Shown here in pieces: positions 7,930-16,609 of a stretch of 34,669 nt of DNA. The notes under the pieces are model-generated. The model was given only the letters and a program-made list of their open reading frames with translations, did not search any database and was not told where the DNA came from. This stretch comes from Gammaproteobacteria bacterium (GTDB lineage Bacteria > Pseudomonadota > Gammaproteobacteria > S012-40). Every line of letters starts with the position of its first letter. The stretch's first letter is position 1. The position numbers and the translations under genes were made by a program. The stretch covers positions 40,549 to 75,217 of the forward strand of contig CAKKRP010000024.1 in assembly GCA_919902765.1 (NCBI GenBank), given 5' to 3'.

Positions 7930-9027
7930 ATGGATAACAACACCATACCGCCGGGTATCCTACACAAAGGATCGGTTGACGACGTTTTGATTTGCAACCC
8001 CAAAGTTGCGCTACCACTTTACATCACGGAATCGATTGTCCAGACATGTGCAAATAGCTTGGCCTTGCTCAACTATGTGCCGTGTGAAAATGGGGGCAGA
8101 AAATTTCATATTTCGCAGCGGATACAGCGCAAGAACTCGGCGGACGCTTCATTAGGGGCCAGCGCGGCAGATGATGATGGCTGGAGCCACATAAGGTCGC
8201 TTCCTTATCAGATCGTCTCGCCACATCTGTTGGAAAATGCTAATGCCGACGGAGTGAGTGGAGCCGACCTGGGGCACGCGGTGACCGCGTTGCACGAGGC
8301 GATTCCAGCGAGACAGCGTTCGAGCTCGTTTCAATTCATAAACGAAGCCGACAACTATTTTTTTTATCGCAAGTCACATGAGCATGTCCCCGGGACAATG
8401 TTCATCGAAGCAGCGCGTCAGGCTGTCTACCACCACTTATATAGCCATACAGATCATGTTCGCGGCGAAGTAACGGTTAGCCTGAACGAACTGAATTCGA
8501 AATTTTTTGCCTACGCTGAACTGATGTACCCAATCGAGCTTGTGGTTGACAATTTGATCCCCTCCGACACATTCTTGCCGAAGAAAATACATTACCGGGT
8601 CGCCTTTTATCAAAGGCAGACTCTGTTTGCCACGATCGACACGAAAGCGACCGTTATCGATATTCGTTTATTCGAGAAAACACGTAATATCTTCATAAAC
8701 TCGGACGATTGGTTCTCGCCAATCAAGCAGTCCACAGTTTCCTGCTCGATCAGCGACAATGGGGGCCGAAAGTCTGATATCGCGCTCATGGGGCTGGGCA
8801 AGAGCGGCTGCATTACGACATCGACGGATTTCGACGCAACCTGCATAAAAATCTCATACGGCGGTACTCTGAGCTTTTCAAGCCATATTCGGAGCCGAAA
8901 ACAAAGTCAGTATTCAACCTGGGAATTCCTAGATATGAATTTCAACACCTTGCAGAATATCAGTGACATGATTAAGCGTGGCTTTGTCCATCTGGATGAA
9001 ACCGCTCTTAAGGCACTCCAAGTATGA
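7930..9027 (+). CDS. AfsA-like hotdog protein (A-factor/butyrolactone biosynthesis family)
   Basis: The central region (residues ~125-265) matches the A-factor biosynthesis hotdog family. Its best-known member, Streptomyces AfsA, couples a beta-ketoacyl thioester to dihydroxyacetone phosphate on the way to gamma-butyrolactones. The signature is the FFYRKSHEHVPGTMFIEA segment followed by ARQA, with H150, E151, H152, E160 and R163. Streptomyces members usually carry two hotdog repeats in ~300 residues; here only one is obvious. The protein is 365 residues, with an unrecognised N-terminus and a ~90-residue C-terminal part containing KISYGGTLSF and WEFLDMNFN, weakly reminiscent of PilZ. AGGAG precedes the ATG. 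The 129-base gap before it holds only a 16-codon frame at 7837-7887 after a GGAGG. The stop overlaps the next start (ATGA). Confidence 0.75.
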   Translation: MDNNTIPPGILHKGSVDDVLICNPKVALPLYITESIVQTCANSLALLNYVPCENGGRKFHISQRIQRKNSADASLGASAADDDGWSHIRSLPYQIVSPHLLENANADGVSGADLGHAVTALHEAIPARQRSSSFQFINEADNYFFYRKSHEHVPGTMFIEAARQAVYHHLYSHTDHVRGEVTVSLNELNSKFFAYAELMYPIELVVDNLIPSDTFLPKKIHYRVAFYQRQTLFATIDTKATVIDIRLFEKTRNIFINSDDWFSPIKQSTVSCSISDNGGRKSDIALMGLGKSGCITTSTDFDATCIKISYGGTLSFSSHIRSRKQSQYSTWEFLDMNFNTLQNISDMIKRGFVHLDETALKALQV

Positions 9028-10208
9028 GCGCGGAAAACAGCAGGTTCTTGGCGGCCACCCAGACGCTTCGCTTTGGCGCGCATGTTGTTGCCAAAAACCG
9101 CATGTATTTTTCATCGATGGGCATGGATATCTGTGATGAATTCGGCTTCCCGAAACCGGAGTTCTTCGCTGTTTATCAGTCGTTAATGGCTGGTGGCTGT
9201 GGTTTTGGCTTTCTTGGTAACGCCAGTGTGGACGCCAATTCGCGCTATAACAGCTGCGGTTTGAAGCTAACCTCGACAGCCCACGCGGAGGCATTGCGGC
9301 CGCTGTTTCAGGTCGCACATGAGCAAAAATTCCTGTTGGGAGTGCAACTTCAGCACTACGGTCAGCAAGGTATCCCGTCGGAAGAAACGGGAATAATTTT
9401 GAGTCCGAGCGCAATCGTTTCCCAGTTGATTCTGGACCAATATCCCCACGCTCATGCCGTGGCGATGTCTGAAGTACAAATTCTACGCTGCATTGATCAG
9501 TTTTCAGCTGCCGCCCACTTGGCGCAACAGGCTGGAGCGTCCTTAATTCAAATTCAGGCATCGAATGGATACCTAGTCAGCAGCTTTTTGTCGCCGAAGA
9601 CTAATCAGCGCGAGGATGACTGGGGTGGCACCCCTATTAAGCGGGCCAAGCTGCTGCTATCCATCGTGGATGGGGTACGTAAAGCCACCGGCGACCAATT
9701 GGCAGTCACCGTCCGTTTAGGAATAAACGACGGCTTGGGCGAAGAAGGGCAGCACGTTGAGCTTCTTGGCGAGGTAGTTGCGGCCCTTGAGGCCAGCGGA
9801 GTGTGCGCAATAACGTGCTCAGTTGGAATCAGCGAAACATTTCGGTTCTTCTTCAAAGACAGGCAAAAAGCCCAGGTCATATCTCGTGGAGGCTGCCGTT
9901 ATCTCAAACGCTTCGCGAGGATTCCCATCGGATTTACAGGATCAGTAATGGATGTGGCCGAAGCAAGTGCAATCATCGAATATGGCGATGCCGATTTTAT
10001 TGGATTCGGGCGCGCAATGCTAGCAGACAATCACTTTATTGCCAAAGAGCTCTCTGGCCGAAAAGATCTCGTCAAACGCTGCAGAGGGGATGCATTTTGT
10101 TTTCGCGACAAAAAAGAACCAATGGCTGCACGTGTGTATTGCTGCGTTAATCCAGACTATCAGCGACCGGAAAAATTGCAACAGTATTATGAGGAAAATC
10201 GGACATGA
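9024..10208 (+). CDS. Old Yellow Enzyme-family NADH:flavin oxidoreductase (ene-reductase)
   Basis: This 394-residue protein has the FMN-binding TIM barrel of the Old Yellow Enzyme/2,4-dienoyl-CoA reductase family. Typical family elements are LGVQLQHYGQQG, the SNGYLVSSFLSP block with N-Q-R-E-D-D-W-G-G after it, TVRLGIN, and DFIGFGRAMLADNHF. Such enzymes reduce activated C=C bonds. The substrate-binding His-x-x-His/Asn pair appears as Q178-A-S-N181, so the first His is replaced. The C-terminal tail keeps Cys residues (CRGDAFC, then YCCVNPDYQR) resembling the Fe-S motif of FadH-type proteins but with altered spacing, and the second flavin/NAD domain of FadH is absent. It overlaps both neighbours by 4 bases. 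A role in reducing a butenolide double bond is plausible but inferred. Confidence 0.85.
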   Translation: MSAENSRFLAATQTLRFGAHVVAKNRMYFSSMGMDICDEFGFPKPEFFAVYQSLMAGGCGFGFLGNASVDANSRYNSCGLKLTSTAHAEALRPLFQVAHEQKFLLGVQLQHYGQQGIPSEETGIILSPSAIVSQLILDQYPHAHAVAMSEVQILRCIDQFSAAAHLAQQAGASLIQIQASNGYLVSSFLSPKTNQREDDWGGTPIKRAKLLLSIVDGVRKATGDQLAVTVRLGINDGLGEEGQHVELLGEVVAALEASGVCAITCSVGISETFRFFFKDRQKAQVISRGGCRYLKRFARIPIGFTGSVMDVAEASAIIEYGDADFIGFGRAMLADNHFIAKELSGRKDLVKRCRGDAFCFRDKKEPMAARVYCCVNPDYQRPEKLQQYYEENRT

Positions 10209-10978
10209 ACTTTAAAGGAAAGATCGCTCTTGTTGTCGGTGGTACTCGTGGTATTGGCTTCGAAGTCAGCAAAAATCTTGTTCAAGCTGGTTGTACTTGT
10301 TACATTACGGGTCGTAACGAAGACAATGGTTTGACCGCGCAGAGGCTCCTCGGTGAACATTGCACTTTCATCAGAAGCGATGTGACGGACGAAGCTTCTG
10401 TTATCAATCTGTTCCAGATAATTAACGAAAAACACGGGCGACTTGATTTGGCGGTCAACAACGCTGGCGTCACATCAAAACATACACCAGTTCGAGATAT
10501 GAATCTATCGGAATGGAAGCGCGTGTTGGAAATAAACCTTCTGGGGCCACTTCTGTTGATGAAGCATGAGATCAACTTAATTTCGAAGCATATAGGTGGT
10601 TCGATTGTTAACGTTTCCTCCTGCGCAGGCTTGCTGGGTGTGGCCAACCAAAGCGCCTATTCAACAAGCAAAGCGGCGCTGAATATGCTTACCCAAGTGT
10701 GTGCAATTGAATGCGCTGAGGGCGCCACACCGGACCGTCATCCGATTCGCGTGAACGCCGTATGCCCCGGCCCAACCCTGGGAGGCATGAATTCAGAAGA
10801 ACGACTGAAAGCCAATCCGGAGTCTACCAAGCACAAACTTCAGGTAACGGTTATGAAAAGGTTCGCGAATGCGGGCGAAATATCTTCCGCCGTGTTGTGG
10901 CTGTTAAGCGATTCATCATCGTTCGTCACCGGCACTGTGATGCCGGTAGACGGCGGGTTCTCGGCCGGGAAATTCTAA
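10205..10978 (+). CDS. Short-chain dehydrogenase/reductase 1
   Basis: This is a classical SDR of 257 residues, the normal length. The cofactor loop GGTRGIG lies near residue 12, NNAG near residue 94, and the catalytic Tyr-Lys pair is Y152-x-x-x-K156 in YSTSK, with the SS of NVSSCAG supplying the Ser. The C-terminal segment FVTGTVMPVDGGFSAG is the usual family end. FabG-like enzymes of this type reduce beta-keto groups with NAD(P)H. It shares ATGA overlaps with the ene-reductase and a TAATG junction with the next SDR, so it is translated from the same operon. A ketoacyl-ACP or lactone side-chain ketone is a plausible substrate; the exact one cannot be read from sequence. Confidence 0.9.
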   Translation: MNFKGKIALVVGGTRGIGFEVSKNLVQAGCTCYITGRNEDNGLTAQRLLGEHCTFIRSDVTDEASVINLFQIINEKHGRLDLAVNNAGVTSKHTPVRDMNLSEWKRVLEINLLGPLLLMKHEINLISKHIGGSIVNVSSCAGLLGVANQSAYSTSKAALNMLTQVCAIECAEGATPDRHPIRVNAVCPGPTLGGMNSEERLKANPESTKHKLQVTVMKRFANAGEISSAVLWLLSDSSSFVTGTVMPVDGGFSAGKF

Positions 10979-11805
10979 TGTCCAGAGCAAACCTCGACGA
11001 TGTCCTTTCAAAAACTGGCGCATATAGTCCTGGTAGGGTATTTATCACCGGCGTGAGCAGCGGCATCGGTGAGGCGCTATCAGAGCTCTATCTTCAACAT
11101 GGATATACCGTGTATGGCACCTCCCGGCGCCAGCCCTATCGATTCACCAGCACTCCAAATTTTCATTATCGCGCATTTGACCTCTCTAAACTGAGCAATA
11201 TTGGCGAGCTCTTCACGGGAAATTTCGCCGACGTCCTCAAGCTCGGCGTCGACTTATTCTTTCTAAACGCCGGGGTCAGCGGCAATGTGCCAGCGCGCTC
11301 GGAAGAATTCGCGCTGGATGAACTCCAGCATGTGCTGTCCGTCAATGTGCTGGCCAATAAGGCTATTCTGGATATGATGCTCGCTTCAAAACATCGTCCG
11401 AAAGCATGTGTTCTGAGCGCATCGATGGCCGGTGTGAGATTTCGTGCTGGTACGCTGCCATATAGCATGTCGAAAGCCGCCCTGTCCGCACTGGGCGGTG
11501 TGTACGCGGAAGAAAATAAGGATATTTTCTTCGCTGTGCTTGGTCTTTGCAACGTCAATACGAGTTTGTCGAGGCAGGTGAGTTTTAGCGCGAGGACGGC
11601 TGATTTTCCGGATCTTAAATCTCTGCAGCAGAGAGCCTTGTCCCCCGGATACATGATTTCCCCTGCTCAGCGCGCAAGCGACATTTTTTCGGTGATTAAT
11701 TCGCCCGATGAGTATGGGGTGGAAAGTGGGAAGTTCGTCGACATGAGAGTGATTTTAGCTGAATACGCACGAAAGCAGAATGCAAGCACGTCGTTTCGAG
11801 TGTAG
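10978..11805 (+). CDS. Short-chain dehydrogenase/reductase 2
   Basis: A second, more divergent SDR of 275 residues. I chose ATG 10978 because it overlaps the previous stop as TAATG and because GRVFITGVSSGIGEAL then falls at the usual position; the longer frame from 10762 only overlaps the previous gene. The cofactor loop is GVSSGIG, LNAGVSG replaces NNAG, and the catalytic residues are S in LSASMAG and Y162-x-x-x-K166 in YSMSK. The C-terminal part lacks the usual VDGG end and may bind a different substrate. With SDR 1 it gives the cluster two ketone or alcohol oxidoreductases, arranged head to tail without a gap. Confidence 0.85.
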   Translation: MSRANLDDVLSKTGAYSPGRVFITGVSSGIGEALSELYLQHGYTVYGTSRRQPYRFTSTPNFHYRAFDLSKLSNIGELFTGNFADVLKLGVDLFFLNAGVSGNVPARSEEFALDELQHVLSVNVLANKAILDMMLASKHRPKACVLSASMAGVRFRAGTLPYSMSKAALSALGGVYAEENKDIFFAVLGLCNVNTSLSRQVSFSARTADFPDLKSLQQRALSPGYMISPAQRASDIFSVINSPDEYGVESGKFVDMRVILAEYARKQNASTSFRV

Positions 11806-11849
11806 TGATCGAACTGACACACAGCCATAATTTCCTAAGGAATATTGAA

Positions 11850-12239
11850 ATGTTAGAAAATATCAAAACCATCATCGAGGTGGCGATCCGGCAACAGAAC
11901 TTGTTGCGGGATGAGCCGATCGATTTATCGCGTGCTGAAGACAGCACCCTTTATGGCGATGACGGCACCGTCGACTCGTTGTCGTTGGTTTCGATCATTA
12001 TCGATATCGAGCAACAAATTCGCGACCAGTTTGGAGTCGAAGTGCATCTGGCGGACACTTTTAATCTACCCCAGTCGGCCACCCCGTTCTCTACGTTTGG
12101 TGCACTGTCAGAATATGTCATGGGTCGGCTATCCACGGCGCTCAAGATCCGGGAACTTGATGCGACCCGAAACCCCGAGCACGCTGAAGCGATCAGATTT
12201 GACAATAATGCAGAAAGCGGTAATTTTTTGCGAGGGTGA
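11850..12239 (+). CDS. Acyl carrier protein 1
   Basis: A 129-residue acyl carrier protein. The phosphopantetheine attachment site is S43 in the VDSLSLV motif, followed by acidic helix residues (IIIDIEQQI). A GTG at 11805 would add 15 residues and overlaps the previous stop, but ATG 11850 has TAAGG 9 bases upstream and begins exactly where ACP helix I begins, so I prefer it. The last ~40 residues form a tail (from about LKIRELDATRNPEHAEA) longer than in free-standing AcpP. In the cluster it probably carries the growing chain or the ligase product. Adjacent to the adenylate-forming ligase, which is a common ACP-loading arrangement. Confidence 0.8.
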   Translation: MLENIKTIIEVAIRQQNLLRDEPIDLSRAEDSTLYGDDGTVDSLSLVSIIIDIEQQIRDQFGVEVHLADTFNLPQSATPFSTFGALSEYVMGRLSTALKIRELDATRNPEHAEAIRFDNNAESGNFLRG

Positions 12240-12241
12240 AT

Positions 12242-13600
12242 ATGCTAGTCGATGATTTTTTGGAACATCTTAAAAATGGCGGGGACAAACCGGCTATTAT
12301 AAGCGATGAGGGAGCGGTTTCCTATGACCAGTTTCACAATAAAATAAGCAAGTATTGCCGAGAGCTTGCAGCGCAATCTATTAGTGGTTCATGCGTTCTG
12401 TTGGTGGATAACTATAGTATTACCAGTATTAGCATGCTGTTTGCGTTATGGAAGCATAACAACGTCGTCGCGCTTTCTGTCCCAAAAAATGAGGATCACA
12501 TCGCGCAATTGGCAAATACCGCCGGAGCCAAGTATACCATCATTGGCGGTGTGCCCCACGAGTTCACGATCCTTAAGAATGTAGCCAGCAAGGTACCACC
12601 TGTCATAGACGAGCTCCTATACCGTAGTCAAGCTGGTTTCATCGTGTTTTCCTCAGGCTCTACCGGCAAGGCCAAAGGAGTGGTGCATAAAATTTTGCCT
12701 TTTTTCCACCGATATTTGAGCGCCAATAACTGCGGTGCCATTCTGGCATTTTTGTTATTTGATCATATAGGCGGACTAGTAACCGTCCTGCACGCGCTGG
12801 CAACGCACGGATCACTCGTTATACCGAATGCGCGCTCTCCGCAAGAGGTTGGCCGTTGTATCGAAGCTTTTAACGTTGAAACTTTGCATGTGTCGCCCAC
12901 GCTGTTAAACCTAGCGATCCTAACGGGTGTGTTCCTCAAGTGGGATACAAGGAGTATACGTCGCATATATTACGGTTCTGAACCGAGTTCGGCAGTAGCC
13001 ATTCAGCGCATCAGGAATGCGCTGCCCCATGTGGAATTGTGTCAGTTATATGGGATGTCCGAAATCGGCGTACTTCCGTGCCGTAACAAAGACGGCGATA
13101 GCGCATGGATGAAGGTGGAGGATCAGAATTACAGTATCAAGGTCGTGGACGGTATTTTGCATGTGCGTGGCGCGACAAATATGGTAGGGTATATTTCAGG
13201 TTCGGCCTCATTGTCTAGCGATGGATTTTTGATCACGGAAGACCTTGCCGAGGAAAAAGAAGGTTTTTTCAGAGTGACGGGGCGGGCCATAGATGTAATC
13301 AATGTTGGGGGTAAGAAGGTGATTCCCTCGGATGTGGAGCAAGTTTTGATGAAACTCGAAAACGTTTCTGACGTTGTTGTTTATGCACATCCAAACCACA
13401 TTCTCGGGCATGTTGTCGCGGCGCGTTTCACCTTGTTGGTGCCGCAAGGGTTAGAGGATTTCAAAATCTGGCTATATAAAAATATCCGAAGTGCTTTGTC
13501 GCCGGAGCAGCTGCCAAGGGTGGTATCCATAAGCGAAACGCCATTGCATACCACTAGATTCAAAAAGATGCGCAATCCCGACATCTCTATCATTTCGTAA
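12242..13600 (+). CDS. Adenylate-forming acyl-CoA/ACP ligase
   Basis: This 452-residue enzyme belongs to the ANL superfamily, which activates a carboxylic acid as the acyl-AMP and transfers it to CoA or a carrier protein. The P-loop-like motif SSGSTGKAKG starts near residue 137, YGMSEIG marks the adenine-binding motif, and VTGRAIDVINVGGKKVIPSD is the hinge region. The catalytic Lys region near the end (TTRFKKMRNP) is present. It is shorter than typical 500-600-residue acyl-CoA ligases, mainly at the N-terminus. GCGAGGG lies 6 bases before ATG 12242, favouring it over GTG 12236. Flanked by two ACP genes, it most likely loads an acid onto one of them; the acid is unknown. Confidence 0.85.
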   Translation: MLVDDFLEHLKNGGDKPAIISDEGAVSYDQFHNKISKYCRELAAQSISGSCVLLVDNYSITSISMLFALWKHNNVVALSVPKNEDHIAQLANTAGAKYTIIGGVPHEFTILKNVASKVPPVIDELLYRSQAGFIVFSSGSTGKAKGVVHKILPFFHRYLSANNCGAILAFLLFDHIGGLVTVLHALATHGSLVIPNARSPQEVGRCIEAFNVETLHVSPTLLNLAILTGVFLKWDTRSIRRIYYGSEPSSAVAIQRIRNALPHVELCQLYGMSEIGVLPCRNKDGDSAWMKVEDQNYSIKVVDGILHVRGATNMVGYISGSASLSSDGFLITEDLAEEKEGFFRVTGRAIDVINVGGKKVIPSDVEQVLMKLENVSDVVVYAHPNHILGHVVAARFTLLVPQGLEDFKIWLYKNIRSALSPEQLPRVVSISETPLHTTRFKKMRNPDISIIS

Positions 13601-13636
13601 ACCTGCTTGTACATCAATTTATAAGGAGATATCATA

Positions 13637-13879
13637 GTGGTTGAGTTTGAAAATATGCGCGCAAGCATCGCTGATATTTTGTCTGTGCCTTTGAGCGAGT
13701 TACATGGTGATACCGTACTTGCAGCTAGTAAGGACTGGGATTCGCTAGCAATCGTTGGAATTGTGGCACTGATATTCGAAAAGACAGGCTCCAGCGTTAC
13801 GTACGAGGAAATCAGCAGTGCCGTGACGCTGCAGGGGATCTTCGATCTGGCCACCTGCAAAGTGAAAATTAGAGCATGA
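13637..13879 (+). CDS. Acyl carrier protein 2
   Basis: An 80-residue free-standing acyl carrier protein of standard length. The attachment site is S36 in KDWDSLAIV, a form (WDSL) common in carrier proteins of specialised-metabolite clusters. Translation starts at GTG 13637, supported by AAGGAG at 13623-13628 with 8 bases of spacing. The stop overlaps the ketosynthase start by 4 bases, so the two are coupled. This suggests it carries the malonyl or beta-ketoacyl group used by that ketosynthase. It differs clearly from ACP 1, so the two carriers probably hold different intermediates. Confidence 0.88.
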   Translation: MVEFENMRASIADILSVPLSELHGDTVLAASKDWDSLAIVGIVALIFEKTGSSVTYEEISSAVTLQGIFDLATCKVKIRA

Positions 13880-14952
13880 GTATTCGCACAATTTCAGGTG
13901 TTGCTATTCGGGCAGTATCGGTCGCGTTGCCCGAACGAGTTGTGACATTGGACGACTTCGGGCAACTGTTCGGCACCAAAGAAGTCGCCCGCATTGTGAA
14001 AAGCACCGGTATCACGTCGATCAGGGAAGCGAGGTCACTTCACACATCCGATCTGATTATCGCGGCATGCCGGAATTTATTCGTTGATGGGGTTTGCAAT
14101 CCCCGTGAGATTGACGGTTTGGTTGTGGTTACCCAGACCCCCGATTCGTGGGTTCCTGGTGTCGGGTTTATCGTTCAACATGAACTGGGACTGCCGCAGC
14201 ACTGTCTGGTGTCGAATGTGAGCGCCAGCTGCTCTGGTTATGTCACAGGGCTGCTGCAAGCTGGCGCGCTAATCTCCTCTGGGGCCTGCAAAAAAGTCCT
14301 GCTCAGCACTGGCGACGTGACTACTAAACTCATGGATGAGCGCGACCGACACCTAAAAATGTTGTTCGGAGATGGCGCTTCAGCGACATTAATTGAACCA
14401 GGTGACGGGACGTTTGAGTTCATGTGCGGGGCTGATGGAAGCGGCCGCAACTCGTTGGAATCTGACATCGAGTACGTTAAAAATGATGGCAGCCGTGTCT
14501 CAGCGAAGATTTTCAGCCTGCAGATGGATGGCGCCGCAGTCATGAATTTTGCGCTGAAAAGGGTTCCAGAAATCATCAAAGCTTTGCTCCAGTCCACAGG
14601 TTTGACACCTGCTTCGCTTGACTTGCTGGTGCTTCATCAAGCAAATGTATTCATGCTGAATTATCTGCGCCGGATGATTGGTGTTGCTCCGGAGAAGATG
14701 CCGATCGCCGTAGATGGTGTCGGCAATACTAGCTCCACTTCGATACCTGTCGTCCTGTCTCGCCACAACGCTATTGGCACGCCGCAAGCGCAGCATGTTG
14801 TTTTATGTGGCTTTGGGGCTGGACTGTCTTGGGGCGCGGTGAAAGTGGATCTTCGGCGCACGTTTGCCGCACGTACCGCCTACCTGTCCGAGAAACCTGA
14901 GAACCTGACCAAACCGAACAGCCGATTGTATGGGGTAGGTGCCGATTGCTGA
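13876..14952 (+). CDS. KAS III-type beta-ketoacyl-ACP synthase (FabH-like)
   Basis: This 358-residue thiolase-fold ketosynthase has the complete KAS III triad: C119 in SASCSGY, H254 in LHQAN and N284 in GVGNTSS. The GFGAG loop near residue 315 is also present. KAS III enzymes condense an acyl-CoA (or acyl-ACP) starter with malonyl-ACP. It is a little longer than housekeeping FabH (~320) and has an extra ~25-residue C-terminal tail (from about RTFAARTAY), as in many specialised-metabolism relatives. Its start overlaps ACP 2. In the cluster it is the best candidate for making the beta-ketoacyl thioester for the AfsA-like protein, possibly from acyl-CoA made by the 2-oxoacid oxidoreductase. Confidence 0.9.
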   Translation: MSIRTISGVAIRAVSVALPERVVTLDDFGQLFGTKEVARIVKSTGITSIREARSLHTSDLIIAACRNLFVDGVCNPREIDGLVVVTQTPDSWVPGVGFIVQHELGLPQHCLVSNVSASCSGYVTGLLQAGALISSGACKKVLLSTGDVTTKLMDERDRHLKMLFGDGASATLIEPGDGTFEFMCGADGSGRNSLESDIEYVKNDGSRVSAKIFSLQMDGAAVMNFALKRVPEIIKALLQSTGLTPASLDLLVLHQANVFMLNYLRRMIGVAPEKMPIAVDGVGNTSSTSIPVVLSRHNAIGTPQAQHVVLCGFGAGLSWGAVKVDLRRTFAARTAYLSEKPENLTKPNSRLYGVGADC

Positions 14953-15162
14953 CATGAACGGACGCGGGTGCAAGCTATTGAAATGGCGTTACATGGCCAC
15001 TGTGATGAATGTCGGCACCAGTACTCACCGGTGTCGACATCATTCGCGGGGTTTGATGTCCGAGAACTGCGGAAAAGGTAGGTACCTGCTATAGCCTAAA
15101 GCGGAACATGCCTAATTGTTGTTAGTAGCCTATTTAAAACTGCAATATAACTGGAGAATGAT

Positions 15163-15789
15163 ATGCCTGAATTACTATTTTTGAAGTCCAGCCCGCGTGG
15201 CGATGAGTCGTCTTCGAACGGGTTCGCCGAAAAGTTCGTCGATAACTGGCTGTCTGCCAATCCGGGGGCGATCGTCAATCGTCGTGACGTCGGCCCAGGC
15301 AAAGTGGTGGGCCCTACCCAGGGTTGGGTTACCGCCAATCTGACCCCCGCCACCGATCGGACCGAAGAGCAACGCCAGCTGCTGGCAGAGTCCGACGTGT
15401 ATATCGCAGAACTGCATCGTGCCACCCATATCCTCATTGCCACACCGATGTACAACTTCACCGTGCCATGGAACCTTAAGGCCTACATTGACAACATCAT
15501 ACGAGAAGAGGAAACATTCTTCTTTTCTCCGGAAAGAGGTTATGGCTCCCTAGTCAAACCCGGGAAGAAATTGCTGCTGATATGGACAGCAACCGGCGAC
15601 TATTCCCCTGGTACGCCGTTTGCTCAGTACAACTTGCTTACACCGACTATTGCTACCGTGTTCGGATTTATCGGCGTAATCGATTTCTCGGTCATATCTT
15701 GTGGAAGTCGTGGGGAAGCGCCTGAATTGGCTGCGGCTGCGCTAAAAGAATGCCATGAAGGCATCCGTAAGCTCAGCCCCACCTGGTAA
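15163..15789 (+). CDS. AzoR-like FMN-dependent NAD(P)H oxidoreductase
   Basis: A 208-residue flavodoxin-fold oxidoreductase of the AzoR/NQO family, which reduces quinones or azo compounds using FMN and NAD(P)H. The N-terminal phosphate-binding region is LFLKSSPRGDESSSNGFAE (residues ~5-23) and the signature ATPMYNFTVPWNLKAYID begins at residue 93. Length is that of AzoR (~200). TGGAGAATGAT precedes the ATG. A 210-base gap separates it from the ketosynthase gene, so it may have its own promoter, though none is clear. Same strand and similar codon use tie it to the cluster. A tailoring or redox-recycling role is possible; a general detoxification role is equally so. Confidence 0.85.
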   Translation: MPELLFLKSSPRGDESSSNGFAEKFVDNWLSANPGAIVNRRDVGPGKVVGPTQGWVTANLTPATDRTEEQRQLLAESDVYIAELHRATHILIATPMYNFTVPWNLKAYIDNIIREEETFFFSPERGYGSLVKPGKKLLLIWTATGDYSPGTPFAQYNLLTPTIATVFGFIGVIDFSVISCGSRGEAPELAAAALKECHEGIRKLSPTW

Positions 15790-15904
15790 CAGGTTTGCCA
15801 AGTAACATCCAGTTAATTGCAGTGCAGTGCGTATTGACGGGATACTACTCGATGCCGACCGATTTTAAAGCGCGTCATTTACAGTACATACAGAAAATTA
15901 TTTC

Positions 15905-16531
15905 GTGATCAAGATATTTTGGAAAGCGTTAGGCATTGTCAGAAGGGGCGACCATTTGGAGTGGGTCGCCTCTTCGCCTTTTCTTCCGGCGTTCAGTTTT
16001 TATGAGATTCATGAATCGGGCGTGATCAATGCGCAGCCCGAGGAGATCATCGCGGCAGTTTCCGCGCTTAACATGCGTGACGACTTGGTCGCCGATGTCC
16101 TATTATCGATTCGTGAATTGCCGTCGAAATTAATGAGGAAATTTCGCACGGCGCAGCAGCAGCAGCAGGAGCAGATGGCCACATTCGGGTTTGAAACTTT
16201 CACTTTGCTTCAGCGTACCAGTCATGAACTTTCTCTCGGTTTAGTAGGGCGTTTCTGGCGTCCAGATCTGAATATTTCCCACATTTCCAACGCCAGCGCA
16301 TTCGAACTATTCGACGATCCCCGTGCCGCCAAGTTGGTTCTGCGCTTCCTGGTCGTCGAGCACCAACCAGGCATTCGCACGCTTCGGACTGAGACTTTCG
16401 TGTATTGCGGAGACACTCGGACAAGAATGTTGTTTGCACCCTACTGGCTGGCGATTCGCTGTGCCAGCGGATGGATCCGGCGCCGTACCCTGGCGTCAAT
16501 CCAGCGGCAACTATCAACGGGCGTACGCTAG
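15905..16531 (+). CDS. START/SRPBCC-like protein of unknown function
   Basis: A 208-residue protein starting with GTG 15905 and I-K-I-F-W-K. I do not recognise a named gene. The layout FYEIHESGVINAQPEEIIAAV...FTLLQRTSHELSLGLVGRFW...LRTETFVYCGDTRTRMLFAPYW (quoted only in part) matches uncharacterised proteins with an SRPBCC (START-like) fold, which bind hydrophobic ligands, and ends with a basic WIRRRTLASIQRQL helix. Residues ~83-92 are Gln-rich because of five CAG codons at 16154-16168. There is no signal peptide or membrane segment. It is followed 78 bases later by the thioesterase gene. It could be a cyclase or lipid-binding protein of the cluster, but that is a guess. Confidence 0.6.
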   Translation: MIKIFWKALGIVRRGDHLEWVASSPFLPAFSFYEIHESGVINAQPEEIIAAVSALNMRDDLVADVLLSIRELPSKLMRKFRTAQQQQQEQMATFGFETFTLLQRTSHELSLGLVGRFWRPDLNISHISNASAFELFDDPRAAKLVLRFLVVEHQPGIRTLRTETFVYCGDTRTRMLFAPYWLAIRCASGWIRRRTLASIQRQLSTGVR

Positions 16532-16609
16532 GAAGCTATGTATGTCTTTAAATCAAGCTTTGGGGGGCGCCGCTGCTGCGCCGCAAATTGGCCGTAGGGG
16601 AGAGTTTTC

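Noticed and set aside
10762-10977. Longer start for the second SDR
   Set aside because: The extension lies wholly inside SDR 1, is not conserved in character, and ATG 10978 gives a normal SDR N-terminus.
16154-16168. CAG repeat as a phase-variable microsatellite
   Set aside because: Only five triplets, so changes would keep the frame and only alter a Gln run.
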